A DNA stretch of 64,000 nucleotides from Thermaurantiacus tibetensis (GTDB lineage Bacteria; Pseudomonadota; Alphaproteobacteria; Sphingomonadales; Sphingomonadaceae). The notes under the pieces are model-generated. The model was not told where the DNA came from, did no database searches, and saw only the letters and a list, made by a program, of their open reading frames with translations. A program made the translations under genes and the position numbers. The stretch's first letter is position 1. Every line of letters starts with the position of its first letter. Shown here piece by piece: positions 55,451 to 64,000 of this stretch. The DNA lies in contig NZ_JACHTM010000002.1 of assembly GCF_015354055.1 (NCBI RefSeq), forward strand, positions 1 through 64,000. The letters run 5' to 3'.

Positions 55451-56605
55451 ATGAACGCACCATTCGACGTTCCCCGACGCCCTACCGAGGGCCAGATTGC
55501 GCTTGCCGAGGCGTGCCGCGCGGCTGCGCCCGAAGCAGCCCCGGCCCGGATGCTGCACCTCGACGCGGCCCGCTATCTCGACCCCGCGCGCTTCGCCCGC
55601 GAGCGGTCGCACCTGTTCGGCCGCCTGCCGCTCTGCCTCGGGCCGTCCGCCATGCTGCCGGAGCCGGGCACGGCGATGACCCACGATGGTTTCGGGGCAC
55701 CCCTCCTTCTCACCCGCAGCACGAACGGCCGCCTCGGCGTGTTCCGGAACGCCTGCCGCCACCGGGGCACGCGCCTTCTCGACGCGCCCGAGCCAGTGCC
55801 CCTGCCGAAGCTCGTGTGCCCCTACCATGCCTGGGCCTACGGGCTTTCGGGCCGGCTCGAGGCGGTGCCGCGCGCCGAGACTTTCCCCGGGCTCGAGCGC
55901 GACGCGCTCGGGCTGGTGCCGGTTCCGCACGCCGAGGCGGGCGGGCTCGTCTGGGTGGCGCCGTTCGAGGGGGCGGACTTCGCCGACGTGACCGGGCCGC
56001 TCGCGGCCGACTTCGACGCCCTCGGGCTCCCGGCCATGCACCTCTACGCGCGGCGCACGCACCGTGTGCAGGCGAACTGGAAGCTCGTGATGGACGCCTT
56101 CCTCGAGAGCTACCATGTCCAGCGCCTCCACGCCGGATCGATCGCCCGCTTCTTCGAGGATGGGGTGACCCGCGGCGACTTGGTGGGGCCGCACATGCGC
56201 TCGGCCGTGGTGCGCGTCGGCGGGCTCGACGGCGTCGACCTCGCCGACTGGGCAGCGCTCCGGCGGGTTGTTACCTACGCCTACCAGCTGCTGCCCGGCA
56301 CCGTGCTTGTCGCCAGCCCCGACTATGTGAACCTCATGGTGCTGATGCCGCAGGCCGTCGACTGCACGCTCGTCGAGGACTTCATGCTGATCCCCGCGCC
56401 CCCGGCGACGCCCGAGGAGGAGGCGCACTGGGCGAAGAGCTGGGCGCTGCTCGACGGCCGGGTCTTTGGGACGGAGGACTTCGGTGCCGCCGAGGCGGGG
56501 CAGAAGGGCCTTGCCTCGGGGGCGGTGCCCGGGCTTCTTCTTGGCGCGCTCGAAGGCGGGATCGCCCGGTTTCACCACAGCGTCGATGCGCTCCTCGCCG
56601 GCTGA
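55451..56605 (+). CDS. Rieske aromatic ring-hydroxylating oxygenase, alpha subunit (second)
   Basis: A 384-residue non-haem iron oxygenase. The Rieske cluster ligands are in CRHRGTRL and CPYHAWAYG. The catalytic iron region [19 protein letters not shown] keeps the H-x4-H-like spacing of the family. It is shorter than the first Rieske protein in the window and only distantly similar. There is no reductase or ferredoxin partner nearby. The ATG at 55451 is preferred over a TTG at 55436. The substrate is unknown. Confidence 0.85.
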   Translation: MNAPFDVPRRPTEGQIALAEACRAAAPEAAPARMLHLDAARYLDPARFARERSHLFGRLPLCLGPSAMLPEPGTAMTHDGFGAPLLLTRSTNGRLGVFRNACRHRGTRLLDAPEPVPLPKLVCPYHAWAYGLSGRLEAVPRAETFPGLERDALGLVPVPHAEAGGLVWVAPFEGADFADVTGPLAADFDALGLPAMHLYARRTHRVQANWKLVMDAFLESYHVQRLHAGSIARFFEDGVTRGDLVGPHMRSAVVRVGGLDGVDLADWAALRRVVTYAYQLLPGTVLVASPDYVNLMVLMPQAVDCTLVEDFMLIPAPPATPEEEAHWAKSWALLDGRVFGTEDFGAAEAGQKGLASGAVPGLLLGALEGGIARFHHSVDALLAG

Positions 56606-56626
56606 GCCCGGCCGCGCCCGCGTCGC

Positions 56627-56824
56627 TCAGGCGATGATGTCGGGGATGAGCAGGTCCTGGACGAGGCGGATCTCGTCCTTCAGCCGGAGCTTGCGCTTCT
56701 TGAGGCGGGCGAGCTGCAGCGCATCGGCCCCTGGGGCGCTGGCGAGCGCAGCGATTGCCGCGTCGAGATCGCGGTGCTCCTCGGTCAGGCGGGCGAGCCG
56801 GGCCCTGAGTTCGGTCTCGTCCAA
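56627..56824 (-). CDS. YdcH family (DUF465) small protein
   Basis: A 65-residue, strongly charged, helical protein: MDETELRARLARLTEEHRDLDAAI followed by LQLARLKKRKLRLKDEI, the YdcH/DUF465 pattern. A coiled-coil hairpin is likely. The function is unknown. It converges on the Rieske gene, 21 bases apart. A second family member is encoded 240 bases away on the plus strand. Confidence 0.88.
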   Translation of the reverse strand: MDETELRARLARLTEEHRDLDAAIAALASAPGADALQLARLKKRKLRLKDEIRLVQDLLIPDIIA

Positions 56825-57066
56825 CAGGCGATGTCCTCCGGACGGGCGGCACGGCGGCCCCCTGCCGATCCTTGCCGAAGCGCGCGCACAGCCGTCAAGC
56901 GGGAGCGACTCGCAGCGCGGGCATTCCGAAGGCGCCCCCAGCCGTAGGGGCCGATGCTCGCCTGAGCCGCCACATGTGGGGGCTTTGCCGCAGGCCGCCG
57001 GGCGTGCTTAGCTTCCAAATCCGGCCGCCCGCGAGGCGCGCCGGACGGCCAGGAAAGGGCATGGGA

Positions 57067-57225
57067 ATGACCAGTCCGCACCTTGACGCGCTGAGCACCC
57101 GCCACCGGATGATCGACGGCGAGATCGCTTCCGAGCTTCGTCGCCCGCTGCCCGATTCGGTACGCCTTGCCCGGCTCAAGCGTGAGAAGCTGCGGCTGAA
57201 GGACGCGATCGTCCGGGGCGACTGA
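57067..57225 (+). CDS. YdcH family (DUF465) small protein (second)
   Basis: A 52-residue helical protein (MTSPHLDALSTRHRMIDGEI, then VRLARLKREKLRLKDAIV). The LARLK-K/R-x-KLRLKD motif is shared with the neighbour at 56627-56824, so these are divergent paralogues. The start at 57067 gives eight bases to AGGAAAGG, and an ATG two codons earlier (57061) is too close to it. The function is unknown. Confidence 0.85.
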   Translation: MTSPHLDALSTRHRMIDGEIASELRRPLPDSVRLARLKREKLRLKDAIVRGD

Positions 57226-57312
57226 GGACGTCGACCGGGCGCCCGGCCGAAACCGGGCCCGTGGGGGAGGTTGCGTTCCGGGCGACGCTCGGCTGGTCGT
57301 TCACTGCCCCGC

Positions 57313-57376
57313 CCCCTGCCGCGCCGCCCCTGCCGCGCCGCCCCTGCCGCGCCGCCCCTGCCGCGCCGCCCCCTGC
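57313..57376. repeat. 14-bp tandem repeat, about four copies
   Basis: The unit TGCCGCGCCGCCCC recurs with an exact 14-bp period (T at 57317, 57331, 57345, 57359) and then one unit with an extra C. It fills the spacer between the second ydcH gene and dksA. No protein is read from it with confidence. Confidence 0.85.
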
Positions 57377-57436
57377 CGCCCCGCCCTGCTCCCTTGATGC
57401 GTTCGGCCGCCAGCCCACGGTCCGCGCGGTCGCGGG

Positions 57437-57922
57437 TCAGTCGTCGCGGCTGACCTTCTCCTCGCGCTCATGGCGTTCCTGGGCCTCGAGCGTCATGGTC
57501 GCGATGGGGCGCGCCTCGAGCCGCGCAAGCGAGATCGGCTCCCCGCTGATCTCGCAGTAGCCATATTCGCCGGTCTCGATCCGCTCGAGCGCGGCGTCGA
57601 TCTTGGCGAGGAGCTTGCGCTGCCGGTCGCGGGCGCGAAGCTCGATCGCCCAGTCGGTCTCGGAGGCGGCGCGATCGGTCGCGTCGGGCTCCTGCAGCGG
57701 CTCCGCGCGCAGCTGCCGCATGGTCGCCCGCGCCTCGGCCAGAATCTCGGCCTTCCACAGCAGGAGCTTGCGGCGGAAATAGGCAAGCTGCCGCGGGTTC
57801 ATGAAGGGCTCCGCCTCGCTCGGCCGATAGTCGGGCGGCAGGTCGACAGCAGCGAGCGCGGCTTCCACCGCCTCGGTGTCGAAGACATCCGCCGCTTCGC
57901 CCTTCCGAGTGATGTCAGACAT
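57437..57922 (-). CDS. dksA: RNA polymerase-binding protein DksA
   Basis: A 161-residue DksA/TraR protein that binds in the RNA polymerase secondary channel and works with ppGpp in the stringent response. The N-terminal coiled coil contains FRRKLLLWKAEILAEA and ASETDWAIELRARDRQRKL, with acidic tip residues. The C-terminal globule reads GEYGYCEISGEPISLARLEARPIATMTLEAQERHE. Only the first of the four zinc cysteines remains (C, S, T, A), the usual state in many alphaproteobacterial DksA proteins, so folding is zinc-independent. The long upstream spacer (57923-58197) shows no gene. Confidence 0.92.
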   Translation of the reverse strand: MSDITRKGEAADVFDTEAVEAALAAVDLPPDYRPSEAEPFMNPRQLAYFRRKLLLWKAEILAEARATMRQLRAEPLQEPDATDRAASETDWAIELRARDRQRKLLAKIDAALERIETGEYGYCEISGEPISLARLEARPIATMTLEAQERHEREEKVSRDD

Positions 57923-58197
57923 CCGCCCTTCCCCACGCGAAGCGCTACAGACGCCGGACAGACCGCCGCGCCGGATCACGTGCGGCCGCCCTTGGCGGCT
58001 GCGTCGCCACGATGTCCGGCATGCCCCCCGCGCGTCGGGATGACAGCGGCAGGAGAGCTGCCAGAACCCGCAGGGGGCTCTACCGCAAGTGCCGGAGAAG
58101 GGCAAGCAAAGTCTGACCTGTAAAGGACGATTTCGCGGGGGACAAAGCGGCGGACGGCCTGTGGACAGCGCGGGGGCAACGAGGCCACTGCCGCGCC

Positions 58198-59109
58198 TCA
58201 CGCCATCGGCCTGCGGCAGCGTGCCGGAGTGCCGATCCGGGCGACGACGTCGGCCAGCGGCTCGACGACCACCGCCATCCAGTGCGCGTTCGCATGGAGG
58301 AGCGTGCCCGAGTCGACCAGGAGGCCCACGTGCCCCGGCCACCAGGCCAGATCGCCGCGCGCCCGCTCTTCCGGCGGAACCTCGGGCCCTGCATCGGCAA
58401 CGAGCATGTCGCTGTCGCGCCGCGCGGGGCGGCCGCAGAGGCGCCAGGCCATCTGGACAAGGCCGGAGCAGTCCACCCCGGCGCGGGTCCGCCCGCCCCA
58501 GCGGTAGGGCGCCCCGAGGAACTGCTTCGCCACCTCCACCGGATCGGCCGCACCGCCCGCGGGCAGGAGGTGGCGGCGATGGACGAACTGGCCGGCAAAG
58601 GACCCGTCCGCAATCATGACGAAGGCTTCGTCGGCCTCGCGCACGTGAAGCCTCGACCCGGCCGGCAGCACACCCACCACCGGCGCCTTGACCGCCGGTG
58701 CCGCGAACCGCAGCGCGTCTCCCGGGCCGACCGTCGCGTCCCATACTGGGCCGGCAGGCGGGCCAAGCGCAGGCGCGAGCGCCTCCGTGCGGACGTAGCC
58801 GACGTAGCCGTCGGCCCGTGCCTGGCCCCAGGCCCAGCCGCGCGCCTCCTCGAGGACGGCGAAGGTCTCGCCGTGGAGAAGCTCGCTCGCCGCCTCCGAG
58901 TCCGCCTCCGGGCGGGTGTGGAGCATGGCCGATTCCGCGGCCACGCTGCGCAGCACAGGTGCCGCATAATGGGGCACCGCGACGAGCCCGGCGAGCGCGA
59001 TGTCGGCAAGATCGGGGCGCCACGGGGCGATGCGAGGGTCCAGGGGCGACAGCGGCGCGGCGAAACGTCGCCCGCTGATACGGCTCCTCCGGCCCGCCAT
59101 TCCGCTCAT
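58198..59109 (-). CDS. NlpC/P60 family cell-wall peptidase with SH3-like domains
   Basis: A 303-residue protein with an SH3-like region (SAMLHTRPEADSEAASELLHGETFAVLEEARGWAW and a second near GPGDALRFAAP) and a C-terminal C40 papain-like domain: RWGGRTRAGVDCSGLVQMAW (Cys near residue 210), GHVGLLVDSGTLLHANAHW (His near 258). Family members cut the gamma-Glu-diamino-acid bond of peptidoglycan peptides (YkfC/dipeptidyl peptidase VI type). No clear signal peptide is present, which suits cytosolic muropeptide recycling. It lies 10 bases downstream of a leucyl aminopeptidase, a frequent pairing. Confidence 0.88.
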   Translation of the reverse strand: MSGMAGRRSRISGRRFAAPLSPLDPRIAPWRPDLADIALAGLVAVPHYAAPVLRSVAAESAMLHTRPEADSEAASELLHGETFAVLEEARGWAWGQARADGYVGYVRTEALAPALGPPAGPVWDATVGPGDALRFAAPAVKAPVVGVLPAGSRLHVREADEAFVMIADGSFAGQFVHRRHLLPAGGAADPVEVAKQFLGAPYRWGGRTRAGVDCSGLVQMAWRLCGRPARRDSDMLVADAGPEVPPEERARGDLAWWPGHVGLLVDSGTLLHANAHWMAVVVEPLADVVARIGTPARCRRPMA

Positions 59110-59119
59110 GCCCTCGCCC

Positions 59120-60508
<1,389 letters not shown>

Positions 60509-60514
60509 GCGCGG

Positions 60515-61501
<987 letters not shown>

Positions 61502-61552
61502 CTGGATTGCCGCCGATAGCCGACGCGCTTCCTGCCTGCTAGCCCCGCACCC

Positions 61553-61906
61553 ATGCCGCTCTTTCCGGTGGACGAGCTGGAAGCCCTCCTCGTGCTGCGC
61601 GCGAAGGCGGGGCGCGCCATCAGCTACGGCGAGGTCTTCGCCTGGTTCGGCCTGCCCTTCCGGCGGTTCGACGTGGGCCAGCTCTGCGCCGCGCTCGAGG
61701 AGGTGGATGCGCGGCAGCGCGGCGCGGGCCGGCCCGAGTTGGCCGTGCTGGTGGTGCGGCAGGCGGACGGCATTCCCGGCCAGGGCTGGTGGCTTTCCAA
61801 GTCCCACGATCCGTGGGAGGGGCCGTTCGAGGGGCCCGAAGCGCGGCGGTTAGTGGAGGCGCACCAGGCCCGGGCGTTCGACTGGTGGAGGGAGGAAGAT
61901 GGCTGA
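61553..61906 (+). CDS. small protein of unknown function
   Basis: A 117-residue soluble protein, not recognised. The sequence has a helix-rich first half (FPVDELEALLVLRAKAGRAISYGEVFAWFG, FDVGQLCAALEEVD) that could be a winged-helix-like fold, then ELAVLVVRQADGIPGQGWW and a tryptophan-containing tail (HDPWEGPF, FDWWREEDG). There is no signal or membrane segment. It overlaps the alpha/beta hydrolase by 8 bases, so the two are co-translated. Confidence 0.75.
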   Translation: MPLFPVDELEALLVLRAKAGRAISYGEVFAWFGLPFRRFDVGQLCAALEEVDARQRGAGRPELAVLVVRQADGIPGQGWWLSKSHDPWEGPFEGPEARRLVEAHQARAFDWWREEDG

Positions 61907-62600
61907 GATCCTGCTGGTGCACGGGGCCTGGCACGGCGGCTGGTGCTGGCGGCACGTGGCCGACGCGCTGCGCGGCGCGGGCTTTCGGGTGGTCGCCCCC
62001 ACCCTCACCGGGCTCGGCGAGCGGGCGCACCTGCTCTCGGCCGAGACCGGGCTTGCCCAGCACGCCGCCGACCTCCTCGCCGTGCTCGACGCCGAAGAGA
62101 TGACCGACGTGACGATCGTGGGCCATAGCTACGGCGCGCTTCCGGCCGCGCTCGCAACCGCGCATCCCGAAATCTCGCGCTACGTCTCGCTCGATGGCGT
62201 GCCGGTGGTGGAAGGCCAGGCGCTGACCCATGGCCTGCCTGACGAGGCCGTCGCGGCAGCGGAGGCGACGCTGGTGGACGGCCTCGCCCTGCCGGCGCCG
62301 GACCCTGCCACCTTCGACGTGCCCGAAGGCCATCCGGCCCATGCCTGGGCCAGGCGGCGGACGACTCCGATGCCCTGGCGCTCGCTCATCGAGCCATTGC
62401 CGCCGCTCCCTGCCCGCTTCGCCAGCCTGCCGAAGGCCTATGTGGCGGCAGCCGCCAACAGCATGGCCGGGCCGGCCGCCGGCCGCGCGCAGGCGGAAGG
62501 GCTCGGCTGGCAGATGGTGGTGATCGAGTCGGGGCACGACCTGCCGCTGACCGCGCCCGGCGAGACGGCGGCCGCCATCGCCCGGCTTGCGCGCGGCTAG
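61899..62600 (+). CDS. alpha/beta fold hydrolase
   Basis: A 233-residue cytosolic protein. It has ILLVHGAWHGGWCWRHVADAL (oxyanion-hole HG motif), the nucleophile elbow GHSYG (Ser near residue 76), and the late histidine in ESGHDLPLT near 212. The opening LVHGAWHGGWCW resembles the hydroxynitrile lyase/methylesterase branch of the superfamily. The natural substrate is unknown. Its stop shares CTAG with the convergent DUF2244 gene. Confidence 0.87.
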   Translation: MAEILLVHGAWHGGWCWRHVADALRGAGFRVVAPTLTGLGERAHLLSAETGLAQHAADLLAVLDAEEMTDVTIVGHSYGALPAALATAHPEISRYVSLDGVPVVEGQALTHGLPDEAVAAAEATLVDGLALPAPDPATFDVPEGHPAHAWARRRTTPMPWRSLIEPLPPLPARFASLPKAYVAAAANSMAGPAAGRAQAEGLGWQMVVIESGHDLPLTAPGETAAAIARLARG

Positions 62601-63088
62601 GGCTGGCGCGGCCGGCCGGACCGCCAGCGGGCAAGCCCGGCCTCGATCTCGCGGGCGAGCGCCTCGCGCTCGGCCGCCGAGAGGAAGCTGCCGACGGCGA
62701 GCCTCCGGTCGCGGCTGGCGAGCCAGAGCCGGTTGCGCGAATCGGGGAAGCGCTCGAGCTCGACCCGGACGGCCAGCGGCTGCAGCCGGTGGCGCTGGCG
62801 GGCGCCGAGCGGGCTCACGCGGACGAGCTCGAGCGCCTCGGCATCAAGCCGGAGATGCTCGGCTGCCTCGCCCGAGCGGAAGGAGGCTCTGAGCGCCCAG
62901 CCGAGGAGCAGCAGGTCGGCAAGAAGGAACGGCAGGATCGGCCAGGCGCCCAGCAGCAGGAAGCGCAACGCAAGGAGCGCGAAGACGAGCCCCACCCCGC
63001 CCAGCACGAGAGGCACGTGGCGCGGGTTCATGGACCGGTTGGGCCAGAGGTGGAGGTCAAGGAAGAGGGGCGGCTTGCCGTCTGCCAT
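62597..63088 (-). CDS. DUF2244 domain-containing membrane protein
   Basis: A 163-residue protein beginning with HLWPNRSMNPRHV, then two adjacent transmembrane helices (VPLVLGGVGLVFALLALRFLLLGAWPILPFLLADLLLLGWAL) and a C-terminal soluble domain (VRVELERFPDSRNRLWLASRDRRLAVGSFLS). This is the DUF2244 layout. The function is unknown. It is divergent from nth by 21 bases, a neighbourhood seen in related genomes. Confidence 0.85.
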   Translation of the reverse strand: MADGKPPLFLDLHLWPNRSMNPRHVPLVLGGVGLVFALLALRFLLLGAWPILPFLLADLLLLGWALRASFRSGEAAEHLRLDAEALELVRVSPLGARQRHRLQPLAVRVELERFPDSRNRLWLASRDRRLAVGSFLSAAEREALAREIEAGLARWRSGRPRQP

Positions 63089-63109
63089 GGGCTGTGGCCT
63101 AGCAGGGAC

Positions 63110-63976
63110 ATGGACGCTCCGCTACGCGGCAAGGTGACGAGACCGGCTCGCACGGCGCGGGACAAGGCCGGGCGAGAGGGCAGGAGCGCGCGCGGCGCTG
63201 GCGGGGGGGAACCGGCCGAGAGCCGCGCCGCGGGCGGTGCGAACGCCCGGCCGCTGTCGGCCATGCGGGTGAAACGCATCTTCGATGCCCTCGGTGCCGC
63301 CAACCCGGCGCCGGCAACCGAGCTCCACTACACCAGCCCCTACACGCTCCTCGTGGCGGTCGTGCTCTCGGCCCAGGCGACCGACGCCGGCGTCAACAAG
63401 GCGACGAAGCGGCTGTTCGCAGTGGCCGACACGCCCGAGAAGATGGTCGCGCTCGGCGAGGAGGGGATTGCCGCGCACATCCGCACCATCGGCCTCTGGC
63501 GGGCCAAGGCCGCGAACGTCCACGCGCTCTCGCGCCTTCTTCTCGAGAAGCACGGCGGCGAGGTGCCGCGCGACCGGGCGAGCCTCGAGGCGCTCCCCGG
63601 CGTGGGGCGCAAGACCGCGAACGTCGTTCTGAACGAGGCCTTCGGCGAACCGACGCTCGCAGTCGACACCCACGTCTTCCGCGTCGCACGGCGGATCGGG
63701 CTTTCAGCCGGAACGACGCCCGAGGCCGTCGAGCGCGATCTCGTGGCCCGCGTGCCGAAGCGCTGGGCGAAGGCCGCGCACCACCTCCTCATCCTTCATG
63801 GCCGCTACCTCTGCAAGGCGCGCGCGCCCGAATGCTGGCGCTGCCCCGTGGCGCAGGACTGCCGCTTTCCCGACAAGACCACGACCAAGCCCCAGAAGAC
63901 GCCGCGCCGCGTCAAGCCCGCGTTCAGCCGACCCGCGCAAGGGAGCACTGGGGGGCAAGAGGAGACGACGTCATGA
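63110..63976 (+). CDS. nth: endonuclease III
   Basis: A bifunctional DNA glycosylase/AP lyase for oxidised pyrimidines, 288 residues. The HhH motif LPGVGRKTANVVLNEAFG contains the catalytic lysine (near 167), the catalytic aspartate lies in AVDTHVFRVARR (near 185), and the [4Fe-4S] cluster is C-x6-C-x2-C-x5-C (CKARAPECWRCPVAQDC). About 50 extra N-terminal residues are basic and probably disordered. Alternative shorter starts exist, for example near 63264, where the conserved domain begins with MRVKRIFDAL. The stop overlaps the next gene's ATG. Confidence 0.94.
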   Translation: MDAPLRGKVTRPARTARDKAGREGRSARGAGGGEPAESRAAGGANARPLSAMRVKRIFDALGAANPAPATELHYTSPYTLLVAVVLSAQATDAGVNKATKRLFAVADTPEKMVALGEEGIAAHIRTIGLWRAKAANVHALSRLLLEKHGGEVPRDRASLEALPGVGRKTANVVLNEAFGEPTLAVDTHVFRVARRIGLSAGTTPEAVERDLVARVPKRWAKAAHHLLILHGRYLCKARAPECWRCPVAQDCRFPDKTTTKPQKTPRRVKPAFSRPAQGSTGGQEETTS

Positions 63977-64000
63977 GCATCTCCCGCAAGACCGCAGCCA
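63973..64000 (+). CDS. start of an unidentified gene (cut by window edge)
   Basis: An ATG overlaps the nth stop as ATGA, and the nine visible codons read MSISRKTAA. This is too short to identify. The overlap suggests translational coupling with nth. Confidence 0.5.

Noticed and set aside
57313-57376. CRISPR-like repeat
   Set aside because: The units are 14 bp, directly adjacent without spacers, so it is a simple tandem repeat.

Overview
The window is very GC-rich chromosomal DNA from an alphaproteobacterium, most likely of the Rhodospirillales/Acetobacteraceae type (an inference). Supporting signs are the RNase E with a long acidic and arginine-rich tail, a DksA that has lost its zinc cysteines, a HemB whose zinc cysteines are replaced by aspartate and alanine, an OlsB-type ornithine-lipid acyltransferase, a PlcP-type metallophosphoesterase, and two PEP-CTERM proteins. 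Genes are densely packed, with many 4-nt start/stop overlaps. I see no IS element, CRISPR array or rRNA.

Layout, 1-10.5 kb: a P4-type integrase, cut by the window edge, lies just downstream of a tRNA-Ser(GGA), so the left edge is probably the end of an integrated island. Next come a TPP-dependent enzyme and an M20 peptidase, TspO, an Lrp/AsnC regulator divergent from an astA-astD-astB arginine-catabolic operon with palindromic operator candidates between them, and then fliD-fliS on the minus strand.

Layout, 10.5-33 kb: mostly housekeeping genes. These are rne, a GlsB-type membrane protein, a Rieske oxygenase, trmB, an M48-LysM protease, a MutT-like Nudix hydrolase, a class II aldolase, DUF2256, a PhoD-like phosphatase, purB, a methyltransferase, a GGDEF protein, acnA, ettA, a PEP-CTERM protein preceded by a consensus sigma-54 promoter, gyrA and tsaD. 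A uracil-DNA-glycosylase-like gene sits between tsaD and gpsA, flanked by 25-bp direct repeats.

Layout, 33-55 kb: the most interesting stretch. Three separate transcription units each start with 11-bp direct repeats that look like PhoB binding sites (Pho boxes): a plcP-like/glycosyltransferase pair, a surface lipoprotein plus TonB-dependent receptor pair, and olsB. Read together they suggest a phosphate-starvation programme. PlcP would strip phosphate head groups from phospholipids, the glycosyltransferase would turn the diacylglycerol into glycolipid, OlsB would start phosphorus-free ornithine lipid, and the receptor pair would import a phosphorus-related or other scarce nutrient. Around them lie an Lhr-type helicase, an S46 peptidase, an AI-2E family permease, argG, a class A PBP, a LuxR-type regulator divergent from a second PEP-CTERM gene, a YgjP metallopeptidase and AmpG.

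Layout, 55-64 kb: a second Rieske oxygenase, two YdcH-like small proteins, dksA, an NlpC/P60 hydrolase, a leucyl aminopeptidase, hemB, a small unknown protein, an alpha/beta hydrolase, a DUF2244 protein, nth, and the first 28 bases of one more gene. No broken genes were seen. All functions are assigned by reading motifs, without database searches.
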